Shown: positions 48,901 through 51,039 of the stretch, in pieces | Position numbering within the stretch: position 1 is the stretch's first letter | Layout of the letters: each line of letters starts with the position of its first letter | Assembly (NCBI GenBank): GCA_949316235.1 | Contig: OX438745.1 | Coordinates: 873,001 to 937,000, forward strand | DNA: 64,000 bases | From: Oegoconia quadripuncta | Taxonomy: Eukaryota > Arthropoda > Insecta > Lepidoptera > Autostichidae | Direction of reading: 5' to 3' | Made by a program: the position numbers and the translations under genes | The notes under the pieces: model-generated | The model's input: only the letters and a program-made list of their open reading frames with translations | Databases searched by the model: none | What the model was told of the DNA's origin: nothing

Positions 48901-49731
48901 GACTTTAATGCGGGTTAAATGTTTGTCTGATGAATATGAACCTTTATTCCCGAGTCGTGGATGTTTATATGAATATTTATATATGTTTATCCGTTATTTA
49001 GTATCCATAGTACAAGCGTTGCTTAGTTTGGGACTACATTATTAGTGTAAGTGTCCGATATATATTTATTTATTTACATGATTACGGCAGTGTGATTACT
49101 ATTCAAGCTATTCAAACAGCAGTTTTTAAAAATTACCCTCTTGTCTAGTCATTTCAGTGCAGATGGTACAACTTAAATAGCCAGCATAATGTCATTAATC
49201 ATCTAACATAGCTCTTTATAATTAACAGTAACTGTCGCCACACAGACCTAATCGTAAATCTAATTATTCGCGGTCACCGCGGCGGCGTTCAAAAGCCTTA
49301 ATTTTGGAGCCGACTCTACAGATCTTATTATATTATTGAAACAATTGTCCCAAAAAATAAACCTTACAGGTATCCAACCGACTCCAGTAGGCCTCCTCCA
49401 GCCCATAGCACCCAGCAATAGCCAGCCACAGCCGTCGGCCCCCAACGCTGCCAAATCGGCCGCCAAACTCGGCGCAACCTGGGCCGACACATCCGTCAAC
49501 ATCGACGTAGACAACCTTCTAGCCCCTAGATCCCCAAAAGCTGGACCAGCGCCTACTATAAACCAATTGAAGTCCAGCCCGAACAGCCCCGCCCATAAAC
49601 CTGGTATGTCGATGCCTGCGATGCAGCCTATGGGGACGCAGTTTATGCAGAGTCAAATGTTGAACAATAATTTTTCAGGTTTGAATAATAATATGCGACC
49701 GCCTTTGAATCAGGACTCTTTCTTACAATGA
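7591..49731 (+). CDS. lqfR: lqfR, EpsinR isoform (exons 1-10 + 11b), 576 aa
   Basis: Coding exons 7591-7640, 14939-15140, 17885-18013, 19720-19828, 22481-22597, 23169-23253, 26349-26536, 29524-29683, 30578-30786, 33219-33338 and 49370-49731 give 577 codons with stop. Residues 1 to about 150 are an ENTH domain ([62 protein letters not shown]), which in this family binds PtdIns4P. The rest is disordered: a glycine run, an RE/RD-rich stretch, [17 protein letters not shown] and [10 protein letters not shown] (adaptor gamma-ear-type acidic-Phe motifs), NLDLLSEL (clathrin-box-like) and a C-terminal [12 protein letters not shown]. The family is EpsinR/CLINT1 (Drosophila liquid facets-Related), a clathrin/AP-1 adaptor at the Golgi and endosomes that carries SNARE cargo. 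The start follows the insect family pattern of a few residues before SMWKVRE; the second Met, at 7609, is an alternative. The Tel2 exon lies inside the last intron of this isoform. Confidence 0.9.
8473..8645 (-). repeat. LINE 3' tail fragments
   Basis: AATACAATACAAATACACTT-TATTGCACAACAG is the reverse of a LINE 3' tail also seen at 21665 and (forward) 62440. It is followed by a second unit, CCCGTAGGGGTAGGCAGAG...CCACTTGCTACGATCCTGAC, repeated at 27596-27655. Confidence 0.5.
9011..10299. repeat. Large inverted repeat (arms about 480 bp, spacer 329 bp)
   Basis: Left arm 9011-9491 and right arm 9821-10299 are nearly identical inverted copies, with only scattered differences by eye. The arms include the CCGCCCGCGGCGTCGCCTGCG repeat end (left) and its complement (right), and pair inward to CTGAAGCACA / TGTGCTTCAG. 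A transcript of lqfR intron 1 would contain a hairpin of almost 0.5 kb. No coding capacity. Confidence 0.85.
10450..10641 (+). repeat. Short non-autonomous repeat ending GCCGCGGGCGGAAAGCTAG
   Basis: Starts ACTTATAAATGCGAAAGTTT, carries GGATGAACAGATTTGGATGA and ends AAGCCGCGGGCGGAAAGCTA. Similar pieces occur at 14855-14890, 62713-62860 and 63065-63190. This kind of repeat is very common in lepidopteran genomes. Confidence 0.6.
10642..11490. other. lqfR intron 1 stretch without recognised features
   Basis: AT-rich, then moderately GC-rich around 11140-11430. Short reading frames on both strands near 11150-11400 have no recognisable family or splice context. Nothing assigned. Confidence 0.4.
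11497..11710. repeat. 24-bp minisatellite, 9 units
   Basis: Nine tandem units of GTAATGGTTTACTGCAACAT-AAAC; units 2 and 3 are 23 bp (one G lost) and a few units carry single substitutions. Both strands stay open through the 24-bp units because 24 is divisible by three; the predicted peptides are artefacts. Confidence 0.9.
11967..12296 (-). repeat. SINE family B, near full length
   Basis: Reads, on the minus strand, from a tRNA-like head (CCTCCGTGGCTCAATGTAAA, B box GGTTCGATCCC) through the shared body to TTGAGCATAAAAAAAA. In lqfR intron 1. Confidence 0.8.
12371..12640 (+). repeat. SINE family A, full length
   Basis: GACGACCTGTTTGGTGTAGT (A box) and GGTTGCGGGTTCGAATCCCG (B box) give the tRNA-derived head. 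The body contains GTACCCGAGTTACGGATG, the CATCTGGTAT segment and the TAAGATGGCGCTGTGTGT-like end, followed by an (ATT)n tail. Confidence 0.85.
12631..12768. repeat. (TTA/TTTA)n microsatellite
   Basis: About 135 bp of TTATTATTATTATTTA units, growing out of the 3' end of the SINE A copy. The Tyr/Ile/Leu frames across it are repeat artefacts. Confidence 0.9.
13140..13860 (-). pseudogene. Non-LTR retrotransposon ORF2 3' fragment
   Basis: The minus strand encodes an RT C-terminal region: [20 protein letters not shown] and [12 protein letters not shown] (13640-13790), then [31 protein letters not shown] and a tail with [20 protein letters not shown]...DYL (13338-13643). The two parts are in different frames. 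The 3' UTR piece (13140-13330) recurs at 29070-29215. Confidence 0.8.
13862..14170 (-). repeat. SINE family C copy
   Basis: Minus-strand copy of the element at 23942-24245: tRNA-like head (GCGTCGGTGGCTCAGCGGTT, GAGACGCGGTCTCCCAATTC), CCTGCATGCCTGAGAAATAA and an end with CCCTGCAGTGGGATGTTTAC. Confidence 0.75.
14518..14818 (-). repeat. SINE family B copy
   Basis: Minus strand; poly-A end at 14518-14535, body with the shared CCAAGCAGCATCGTTGTGTT segment, damaged head near 14790-14818. It ends about 120 bp before lqfR exon 2. Confidence 0.75.
14939..15140 (+). CDS. lqfR: lqfR exon 2 (ENTH domain)
   Basis: Acceptor TTGTTACAG, donor GTCTGT. It is 202 bp: the first base completes Phe, and the exon ends on a codon boundary after RRTYK. 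It encodes [20 protein letters not shown], then [20 protein letters not shown], then the helix with MLWRRM. GC-rich third positions stand out against the AT-rich introns. Two SINE/LINE insertions begin within about 80 bp downstream. Confidence 0.92.
15219..15502 (-). repeat. SINE family B copy with internal deletion
   Basis: Minus strand; same head and tail as other B copies but lacks part of the middle (the GTTGTGTTCCGGTTGTCAG segment). It starts about 80 bp after the exon 2 donor. Confidence 0.75.
15530..15690 (+). repeat. LINE family J 3' fragment
   Basis: The + strand encodes [20 protein letters not shown] then LE, the usual end of a non-LTR RT, then GTGGTCAAACGCGTATCCAG as in the 6885 copy. 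Confidence 0.65.
16440..16530. repeat. Paired palindromes TTGGCACCGATCGGTG
   Basis: TTGGCACCGATCGGTGTCCG (about 16459) and TTGGCACCGATCGGTGCCAG (about 16508) occur about 50 bp apart. GGCACCGATCGGTGCC in the second is a perfect 16-bp palindrome. Function unknown. Confidence 0.6.
16544..16945 (+). repeat. SINE family A interrupted by a LINE tail
   Basis: The SINE head (GACGACCTGTTTGGTGTAGT) is cut after GGTTAGAAGC by about 135 bp of a LINE 3' end with a poly-A (16571-16700). It resumes after a second TAGAAGC, a 7-bp target duplication. The rest of the SINE body follows normally. Confidence 0.8.
17434..17843 (+). mobile_element. TA-flanked MITE (mariner-like), copy 1
   Basis: Terminal inverted repeats TTAGGTCCTTACCTATGAAA at the left and the complement of TTGGGTCTTTACCTATGAAA at the right, flanked by TA on both sides. 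About 410 bp, no ORF. Its right end is about 40 bp from the exon 3 acceptor. The TIR resembles mariner-type ends as I remember them from moths; not checked. Confidence 0.82.
17885..18013 (+). CDS. lqfR: lqfR exon 3 (ENTH domain)
   Basis: Acceptor CATTCCAG at 17884, donor GTGAGG at 18014. 43 whole codons: [20 protein letters not shown], then [20 protein letters not shown], then KDQ. This is the most conserved ENTH block. A TA-flanked MITE ends only about 40 bp upstream of the acceptor. Confidence 0.92.
18104..18356. repeat. Degenerate ~37-bp tandem repeat
   Basis: Six to seven diverged units around TCAAATTTGACCAATAGTAG + GGCTT, just after exon 3. Related single motifs appear near 39640-39670. 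Confidence 0.6.
19110..19600 (+). mobile_element. 491-bp TIR element, copy 1
   Basis: Begins GGTCTAACATAATTAACCTG and ends with the complement of the same motif (CAGGTTAATTTTGTTAGACC). The whole sequence recurs at 60931-61414 with about 90% or better identity by eye. The centre holds TACCGCGGCACGTGTTTGTG. No ORF of transposase type. Confidence 0.78.
19720..19828 (+). CDS. lqfR: lqfR exon 4 (end of ENTH domain)
   Basis: Acceptor ATCTTTCAG, donor GTGAGC. 36 codons plus one base: [20 protein letters not shown], then [16 protein letters not shown]. This is the final ENTH helix and the basic stretch after it, typical of EpsinR. Confidence 0.92.
19935..19972. repeat. (GATA)n microsatellite
   Basis: About nine ATAG/GATA units followed by AAAAACTTTATTGGCATTAC, a LINE-tail-like sequence also seen near 63890. 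Confidence 0.85.
20120..21100. other. Intron 4 stretch without recognised features
   Basis: AT-rich, short frames only, no splice-flanked coding segments and no clear repeat ends. Confidence 0.4.
21105..21590 (-). pseudogene. LINE 3' fragment (same family as 13140-13860)
   Basis: The minus strand shows a decayed [28 protein letters not shown] and [16 protein letters not shown] pattern, then a 3' end with GAGCGACCTCTCGAGTTTCC. Matching pieces lie at 33880-34215 and 34927-35125. Confidence 0.7.
21660..21835 (-). repeat. LINE 3' tail with (CAAT)n end
   Basis: TCAATCAATCAATCAATCAA then ATACACTTTATTGTAC: reverse of a LINE 3' end ending in (TTGA)n, similar to 62390-62478. Confidence 0.65.
22068..22425 (-). 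repeat. SINE family K with nested SINE A
   Basis: SINE K body is split at TTGTAGTAT. A reverse-oriented SINE A (about 22100-22357, including CGGGATTCGAGCCCGC and the A box complement) fills the gap, after which GTATGGATACTAGATAACGG of SINE K resumes. Confidence 0.7.
22481..22597 (+). CDS. lqfR: lqfR exon 5 (Gly-rich linker)
   Basis: Acceptor TTGTTCGCAG, donor GTATGT. It completes Gly and encodes [15 protein letters not shown], a run of eight glycines in all, then [18 protein letters not shown]. The open antisense proline frame here is a shadow. A MITE begins 15 bp after the donor. Confidence 0.88.
22613..23080 (+). mobile_element. TA-flanked MITE (mariner-like), copy 2
   Basis: Left end TTATGTCCTTACCTATGAAA, 15 bp after the exon 5 donor; right TIR lacks about five bases (CCAATTTCATAGGACCTAA). 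Carries an extra internal segment of about 60 bp near 22983-23045 compared with copy 1. TA at both ends. It fills most of the 571-bp intron 5. Confidence 0.8.
23169..23253 (+). CDS. lqfR: lqfR exon 6 (acidic linker)
   Basis: Acceptor CATTTTCAG. Encodes [20 protein letters not shown] then YGGHRKPR and two bases of Lys. The only GT that keeps phase with exon 7 is a poor donor, AA|GTTCGT at 23254. The exon is therefore certain in its body but less certain at its 3' edge. Confidence 0.75.
23325..23660 (-). repeat. LINE family J 3' region
   Basis: Minus strand carries a decayed NSLP..VFP..YN..IFKS-like RT end and 3' UTR; near-identical to 50226-50540 in the same orientation. In lqfR intron 6. Confidence 0.65.
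23665..23935 (+). repeat. SINE family A copy
   Basis: Head slightly damaged (GACGACTTTGTAGTGG), B box GGTCGCGGGTTCGAATCCCT, body to AACTAGATGGCGCTGTGTGT and an ATT-rich tail. Confidence 0.8.
23942..24245 (+). repeat. SINE family C, near full length
   Basis: Head GCGTCCGTGGCTCAGTGGTT and GGTTCGATTTCC; body CCTGCATGCCTGAGAAATAA, ACCCGCATTGGGCCAGCGTG; end CCCTGCAGTGGGATGTTTAT. Second copy, inverted, at 13862-14170. Confidence 0.75.
24868..25620. repeat. SINE K head joined to an antisense LINE 3' end
   Basis: 24868-24945 is a + strand SINE K head. From 24955 to 25620 the minus strand carries a LINE 3' UTR (AGCTTATCTCTATAAGAGAT) and an RT C-terminus read as [16 protein letters not shown], then [20 protein letters not shown] and [10 protein letters not shown] (25324-25590). 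Confidence 0.75.
25612..26077. repeat. Two SINE K copies in tail-to-tail (inverted) array
   Basis: 25612-25760 is a + copy without its head. 25865-26077 is a full minus copy with head. Between them a unit of about 66 bp (AAATATTTATTATATTATTT...GGACACTTACACCAA) is tandemly duplicated (about 25752-25870). Confidence 0.8.
26349..26536 (+). CDS. lqfR: lqfR exon 7 (Arg/Glu-rich linker)
   Basis: Acceptor TTCCCCAG, donor GTAAGT at 26537. Encodes [16 protein letters not shown], then a 20-residue alternating Arg/Glu/Asp stretch, then [20 protein letters not shown] and SKKIDL with one base of Gly. SKKIDLG leads into GAAATYGK in exon 8, matching the CLINT1 family. An antisense LINE tail sits about 10 bp past the donor. 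The long antisense frame over this exon is a shadow. Confidence 0.87.
26548..26830 (-). pseudogene. LINE 3' fragment with intact C-terminal reading frame
   Basis: Minus strand encodes [20 protein letters not shown], then [20 protein letters not shown] and [16 protein letters not shown] (26602-26820), a clear non-LTR RT C-terminus, then a 3' UTR and poly-A ending about 10 bp after the exon 7 donor. 5'-truncated. Same family as the tail at 16571-16700. Confidence 0.8.
27020..27460 (+). repeat. SINE family A interrupted by MITE H
   Basis: SINE head GACGGCCTGTTTGGTGTAGT is split after GGTTAGCTACT by the 194-bp element at 27051-27244. The remainder (CTGACCACTATACCAAAAGG) then runs to the end. B box is damaged (GGTTGCGGCATATG). 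Confidence 0.8.
27051..27244. mobile_element. MITE family H, copy 1
   Basis: Near-palindromic ends: CGAAGTGCGAGTTTTGTCTC at the left and AACAAAACTCGCACTCCGCC at the right, plus inner ACTTTACCATCGCGTT / CGCGGTAGTGAAGTTA. A second copy lies at 59239-59426. Confidence 0.78.
27699..28876. mobile_element. PIF/Harbinger-type non-autonomous element, 1178 bp
   Basis: Left end GGGGCCTACAACGATC, right end complement GGGGCCTACAATCACC, flanked by CTG on both sides (27696-27698, 28877-28879), a 3-bp target duplication typical of this superfamily. Subterminal AAAGTAATATTAC with CAAATTCGTACC is mirrored at the right end. Carries a fragment of a HARBI1-like ORF (28327-28497, minus). Confidence 0.8.
28327..28497 (-). 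pseudogene. HARBI1-like transposase N-terminal fragment
   Basis: Minus-strand frame of 56 codons from [23 protein letters not shown], then [20 protein letters not shown], then AEFVRR before it runs into unrelated sequence and TAA. This acidic-then-basic start is typical of insect Harbinger nucleases. The catalytic DDE part is absent, so no activity is expected. Confidence 0.65.
29070..29215 (+). repeat. LINE 3' UTR fragment
   Basis: AGTTTCTTGCTCGTTCTTCT, GAGTCAGCTTTGTGAATGAG and a GAATTTTTTTTGAATTTT tail match, inverted, the 3' end at 13140-13290. Confidence 0.65.
29524..29683 (+). CDS. lqfR: lqfR exon 8
   Basis: Acceptor GTGGCCACAG, donor GTAGTT. Encodes [20 protein letters not shown], then [20 protein letters not shown], then [13 protein letters not shown] with two bases of Arg. 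ELLDDLF is an acidic-dileucine/clathrin-box-like segment. A SINE lies 70 bp downstream in antisense orientation. Confidence 0.88.
29755..30083 (-). repeat. SINE family B, near full length
   Basis: Minus strand; head CCTCCATGGCTCAATGCAAG and GGATCGATCCCC, body, and GCATAAAAAAAATC tail. More diverged than the other B copies. In intron 8. Confidence 0.78.
30236..30455 (+). repeat. SINE family A copy
   Basis: Head GCTGTTTGGTGTAGTGGTTT, B box GAGTTCGAACCCCG, body shortened, end AACTAGATGGCGCTGTGTGT. In intron 8. Confidence 0.78.
30518..30552. repeat. (AT)n microsatellite
   Basis: ATATATTTATAATATATATA then further AT units, ending about 25 bp before the lqfR exon 9 acceptor. Confidence 0.85.
30578..30786 (+). 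CDS. lqfR: lqfR exon 9 (adaptor-ear motifs, Pro/Ala repeat)
   Basis: Acceptor CGTCCCCAG, donor GTAAGT. Encodes [20 protein letters not shown], a Pro/Ala/Val repeat ([16 protein letters not shown]), then [24 protein letters not shown] and DFADF-like motifs are the kind that bind the gamma-ear of AP-1/GGA in EpsinR. An (AT)n run ends about 30 bp upstream of the exon. The glycine-rich antisense frame is a shadow. Confidence 0.88.
30838..31488. mobile_element. TIR element family P, copy 1, with SINE A inside
   Basis: Left arm ATACCGGATGAGTTTTTTAA...GAAATAGAAGTTATTGGCAT and right arm ATGCCAATAACATCTATTTC...TCATCCGGTAG are inverted repeats of about 85 bp. A + strand SINE A (31130-31396) sits inside. 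A second, inverted copy is at 33467-34455. Confidence 0.72.
31130..31396 (+). repeat. SINE family A, full length
   Basis: Head CTACCTGTTTGGTGTAGTGG, B box GGTCGCGGGTTCGAATCCCG, body and AACTAGATGGCGCTGTGTGT end with an ATT tail. Nested in TIR element P. Confidence 0.82.
31816..32031 (-). repeat. SINE family B, 5'-truncated, with 30-T tail
   Basis: Minus strand; an uninterrupted run of about 30 T marks the poly-A end (31817-31847), and the body stops at GGCCAGCTACCACCATC before the head. Confidence 0.75.
32135..32360 (+). repeat. LINE 3' UTR fragment, copy 1
   Basis: CACATAAGCACTAACCAAAC, ACGCATAAAGTAAAAATCTT and CTTAACAGGATACTCTCACA recur inverted at 43858-44035, where a segment is deleted. 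Ends with AATAAATATTTTG. Confidence 0.65.
32660..33075. pseudogene. Decayed LINE C-terminal pieces
   Basis: + strand 32676-32800 reads [20 protein letters not shown] and so on, the xxWNxLP motif of non-LTR RTs. Minus strand 32820-33074 reads [20 protein letters not shown], the matching FK..I...L..K.YY end. Two opposite-facing fragments, both truncated. Confidence 0.5.
33219..33338 (+). CDS. lqfR: lqfR exon 10 (last shared exon)
   Basis: Acceptor ACCATCCACAG, donor GTACGT at 33339. Encodes [20 protein letters not shown], then [20 protein letters not shown], and leaves one base (G). NLDLLSEL resembles a clathrin box. This donor is where the gene branches: both the Tel2 exon and the epsinR end exon start with two bases that complete this codon. 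Confidence 0.87.
33467..34455. mobile_element. TIR element family P, copy 2, with several insertions
   Basis: Left end ACTGGATGAGTCTTTCTACC and right end AATAATTCATCCAATAT belong to the same TIR family as 30838-31488. The body is split by a minus LINE 3' end (33507-33750), a + LINE fragment (33880-34215) and a SINE B scrap (34335-34382). The interior is in opposite orientation to copy 1. Confidence 0.65.
33880..34215 (+). repeat. LINE 3' fragment
   Basis: Encodes [20 protein letters not shown] then stop, then a 3' UTR with GAGCGACCTCTCGAGTTTCT and an end ATTTTGATTTGATTTTGA. Same family as 21105-21590. Confidence 0.68.
34503..35470. repeat. Degenerate 60-bp satellite, interrupted
   Basis: Units of about 60 bp around GTAACATTTGGTAACTAAAT / TTCGTAACTGGCTACAAAAT / GGGAAATCATTTCCCATTCC occur at 34503-34692, 35131-35336 and in part at 35419-35465. 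A LINE 3' end (34927-35125) and a short LINE scrap (35337-35405) interrupt them. Confidence 0.72.
34927..35125 (-). repeat. LINE 3' UTR fragment
   Basis: Reverse of the 33990-34210 sequence (TCAAAATCAAAAAATGCTTT, CTACTGCTTATTCAAAAGGC, AACTCGAGAGG). Confidence 0.68.
35869..36198 (+). repeat. SINE family B, full length
   Basis: Head CCGCCTCCGTGGCTCAATGT, B box GCGGGTTCGATCCCCAGCGG, body GGTAGGGCATTTTAAATGTC, end CCAACCCTTTGTGCATAAAA. The best-preserved B copies, this and 56656-56992, define the family. Confidence 0.85.
36404..36563 (-). repeat. SINE family K copy
   Basis: Minus strand; TATGGATACTAGATAACGGA, body, GGTAATCAAACCCGCAACCG (decayed B box) and an A-box complement near 36550. Confidence 0.72.
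36700..37301. mobile_element. hAT-type non-autonomous element, 602 bp
   Basis: Ends CAGGGCTTGTTCACCGGTTT and, inverted, CAGGGCTTATAACCGTTTTC. CAGGG termini and a perfect 8-bp target duplication GCTGTAAC (36692-36699 and 37302-37309) fit the hAT superfamily. No transposase frame inside. In the intron before the Tel2 exon. Confidence 0.85.
37519..37735 (-). repeat. SINE family K, full length
   Basis: Minus strand; CGGACACTTACCCCAATCAT start, body, B box CAGGATTCGAACCCGCAACC, A box complement CTACACCAATCGGTCGTC. A partial second copy precedes it at 37378-37480. Confidence 0.8.
37760..38480. other. Intron stretch without recognised features
   Basis: Minus strand 37830-38015 has a short His/Asn-rich frame ([19 protein letters not shown]) without splice context or known family. 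The rest is AT-rich, with no repeat ends seen. Confidence 0.35.
38495..38630 (-). repeat. SINE family K, degraded
   Basis: TTATATGAATTACGGATAAA, ACATCCATGGCTCGGGAATA and GCAGGATTCGAACTGTAACC keep the order of the K family; the A box part is near 38610. Confidence 0.6.
39000..39545 (-). pseudogene. LINE 3' end with RT C-terminal frame
   Basis: Minus strand encodes [20 protein letters not shown], then [20 protein letters not shown] and [10 protein letters not shown] (39328-39516), then a 3' UTR with AGAGATCTCTATTAGAGATA. Same family as 24955-25620 and 33507-33750. Confidence 0.65.
39550..40224. other. End of the intron before the Tel2 exon
   Basis: AT-rich, with no coding signal in the Tel2 frame upstream of the acceptor and no recognisable alternative first exon or promoter for a separate Tel2 transcript. 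Confidence 0.4.
40225..42980 (+). CDS. Tel2: lqfR exon 11a: Tel2/TELO2 coding terminal exon
   Basis: Acceptor TTTTTCATTTCCAG at 40224; open for 2756 bp to TAA at 42978. It encodes about 917 aa, a little longer than human TELO2. Visible family features are an N-terminal alpha-helical repeat region with [15 protein letters not shown]; a lysine-rich segment; an acidic [11 protein letters not shown] motif (41943-41975), the CK2-type site by which TELO2 binds PIH1D1 of R2[22 protein letters not shown], which opens the conserved Telomere_reg-2 block; and a C-terminal block with [20 protein letters not shown]. There is no start codon at the exon edge, so it is read through from exon 10. No introns interrupt it. 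Possible polyA signals lie at 43131 and 43145. Confidence 0.93.
43131..43150 (+). promoter_or_regulatory. Candidate polyA signals for the Tel2 exon
   Basis: AATAAA at 43131-43136 and again at 43145-43150, 151 and 165 bp after the Tel2 stop codon, before the first repeat. They would end the fusion transcript and so compete with splicing to exon 11b. Confidence 0.5.
43433..43850 (+). mobile_element. TA-flanked MITE (mariner-like), copy 3
   Basis: TTAGGTCCTTACCTATGAAA at the left; CCAATTTCATAGGTGAAGCC-CCAA at the right; TA on both sides. About 418 bp and close in sequence to copies 1 and 4. Confidence 0.83.
43858..44035 (-). repeat. LINE 3' UTR fragment, copy 2
   Basis: Reverse complement of parts of 32135-32360 (AACAATCTTGTGCACAATTG, GTATCCTGTTAAGCTTCTTA, GTTAGTGCTTATGTGAGTTG), with one internal stretch replaced. 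Confidence 0.65.
44040..44985. other. Stretch without recognised gene
   Basis: AT-rich; 44327-44400 has a short resemblance to the GCGGGCGGAAAGCTAG-type repeat (AACGGCTTAACCGATTTGTA), and 44810-44990 looks like decayed LINE sequence. No exons supported. Confidence 0.35.
44991..45279 (-). repeat. SINE family A, full length
   Basis: Minus strand; ATT-rich tail, CAGCGCCATCTAGGTCCACA, B box complement GCGGGATTCGAACCCGCGAC, A box complement CACTACACCAAACCAAACAG. Confidence 0.82.
45797..46065 (-). repeat. SINE family A, full length
   Basis: Minus strand; AGCGCCATCAAGGTCCACAG, TGGGATTCGAACCCGCGACC and TAACCACTACACCAAATATG. Close to the 44991 copy, with which it shares the GGTCCACAGTAAGCATCTAG variant. 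Confidence 0.82.
46070..47250. other. Stretch without recognised gene
   Basis: Contains an (AT)n run at 46255-46273 and the sequence leading into the minisatellite. Frames at 47018-47270 look like remnants of a mobile-element ORF ([20 protein letters not shown]) but no family could be named. Confidence 0.35.
47260..47979. repeat. 45-bp minisatellite, 16 units
   Basis: Sixteen head-to-tail 45-bp units, AAAACACAGCTGAGCTGCCC / ATTGCATAGCTCCGGTGACT / TAATC, nearly identical. Almost all variation is one G/A position (CCGGTGAC or CCGATGAC); unit 8 also has one C-to-T change. Because 45 is a multiple of three, long frames stay open on both strands; they are not genes. Confidence 0.95.
48030..48190 (-). 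repeat. SINE family B, degraded
   Basis: Minus strand; TTTATGCACAACCGGTTAGT, CACACCTGATGTTAAGTGAA, GAGGTCGAAGGTGGATGCGT, TGACCCGGAAACTTCAACAT; lacks the head. Confidence 0.7.
48533..48795 (+). repeat. SINE family A copy
   Basis: GACGACCCGTTTGCTGTAGT, GGTAGCGGGTTCGAGTCCCG, body and GAACTAGATGGCGCAGTGGG end with an ATT tail. Confidence 0.8.
48833..49075 (+). repeat. SINE family K, full length
   Basis: AACGACCGATTGGTGTAGTG, GGTTGCGGGTTCGAATCCCG, TTATTCCCGAGTCGTGGATG, TAGTATCCATAGTACAAGCG, end GTAAGTGTCCGATATAT. Ends about 290 bp before the epsinR terminal exon. Confidence 0.83.
49370..49731 (+). CDS. lqfR: lqfR exon 11b: epsinR C-terminal exon
   Basis: Acceptor AACCTTACAG at 49369; the first bases GT complete Gly with the G from exon 10. 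120 codons to TGA (49729-49731). Encodes [20 protein letters not shown], then [20 protein letters not shown], then a Met/Gln/Asn-rich tail ending [10 protein letters not shown]. The TW..(V)NIDxDNL block is typical of the CLINT1/EpsinR C-terminus. It is an alternative last exon to 11a. Confidence 0.87.
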
Positions 49732-49795
49732 TATTGGGTGCTGGCCGAGTAGTGCCAGAGAGGTAAAGCGAATCGTTTTGGGGCAATGTTTGTAG

Positions 49796-49801
49796 AATAA
49801 A
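49796..49801 (+). promoter_or_regulatory. Candidate polyA signal for epsinR isoform
   Basis: AATAAA 65 bp after the TGA of exon 11b. Further AATAAA/ATAAA copies occur between 49945 and 50175, so the 3' UTR may be longer. Confidence 0.45.
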
Positions 49802-49979
49802 TGTGTAGATAAAGAGAGTTGATTGAATTGTACGTTTTTTTGTTGAAATTTCAAAATTATGGATGAGGCGTATAAAATATGGGTATGCAATGATCGATCA
49901 CTTTGATGGTTAAACATGGTTTGATGGATGAATTTAAGCCAGTCAAAAATAAATTACAAATTTGACACTGAATAAACAA

Positions 49980-50225
49980 ATCTGTCAATAAATGCTATAC
50001 AATCAAAACAAAATGTTTAAAAACGTTTCTTTCTGAGCAACTGTACCAATTTAAATACGCTATTGTGCTGCTGCAGCAATAATCATTTAATACTAATATG
50101 TTGACATAATTGTAATAATCAACATATTGTGCCTAAAACTTAAATGTATATGTGTGACGTTATAAACAAATAAATCTATATTTATTGCACAATAGAAGGA
50201 AAATACATTTTACAGATTTCTTTTA
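49980..50225. other. Downstream flank of lqfR
   Basis: AT-rich 3' flank, several AATAAA-like hexamers, no coding signal. Confidence 0.4.
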
Positions 50226-50540
50226 TGATCAACTGGATACGCGTTTAACCACAATCTCACCTGATGGAAAGTGACGATGTGGTCGAAGATGAAGCACGTG
50301 ATCCCAGTAAATGCCTATTCACTCTGCTTTTGATGATCCTAAGGTTGTACGATTCAGGAAAGAGTGACGCCGGAAGGGAATTCCATGCTTTGTGCGAATG
50401 TTCGGTATATTAATTATATTCGGGTGGAATCCCTCCCCACGCGTAGTGGTCCGAAGATGGAAAGGCGGCGGTGGAATGAGATTATGTAATTCCAACGCAC
50501 ACTCACCGAAAAGCATCCTGTAAAAGACTGAGAGACAGAC
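50226..50540 (-). repeat. LINE family J 3' region, copy
   Basis: Near-identical to 23325-23660 (GATGTGGTCGAAGATGAAGC, GATTCAGGAAAGAGTGACGC, CGGGTGGAATCCCTCCCCAC). Confidence 0.68.
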
Positions 50541-50930
50541 ACAAAAATACACGTTTATTCTTCTAATTTTCTCGGCAGAATTATCTATGACGTTCTCAAT
50601 AGTGCTTAGGAATGCAAGCAGCAAGCGAATTGAAATAATTTTTGTAACAACCTTGGGAGTTATTGTCCCCACGCTAAATGCACCATCTCGACTGTCATAT
50701 TAGAGGAACATAATCTTCTATTCAACTTACAATTAATTCCGATACATCTGGCCACATTATAGTGCTGTCATTGTATACCTTTATGTATGCGTGTCTCCAA
50801 CTAAGTAGCATTGATTTTTCCCCGAAAAATTGACAATCGTTGCCCCAAAAACATAGTAACATTAGTGAGTAATCCTCGAAACAAAGTGGGTTTTTAAAAT
50901 TAGACAATGTGATGAGAGATTTTATACGGT
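50541..50930 (-). other. Possible coding remnant, minus strand, unknown family
   Basis: Two open stretches with codon-like composition: 50718-50931 (FWGNDCQFFGEK, LLSWRHAYIKVYNDSTIMWP) followed by a good donor GTAAGT, and 50545-50680 (VGTITPKVVTKIISIRLLLA, then FLSTIENVIDNSAEKIRRIN) preceded by CAG acceptors. The phases do not join cleanly with the splice sites I can see. No family recognised; may be a decayed mobile-element or viral-type ORF, or chance. Confidence 0.25.
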
Positions 50931-51039
50931 TTTGATATTAGTGAGTGAACCCACTGTGAAGTCTTAACGTTGTCTAGGTGCATATCAATGTAAATCACGA
51001 TGATATTAAATGTTGTAAAAAATGTTAGGCGGTCTGTCA

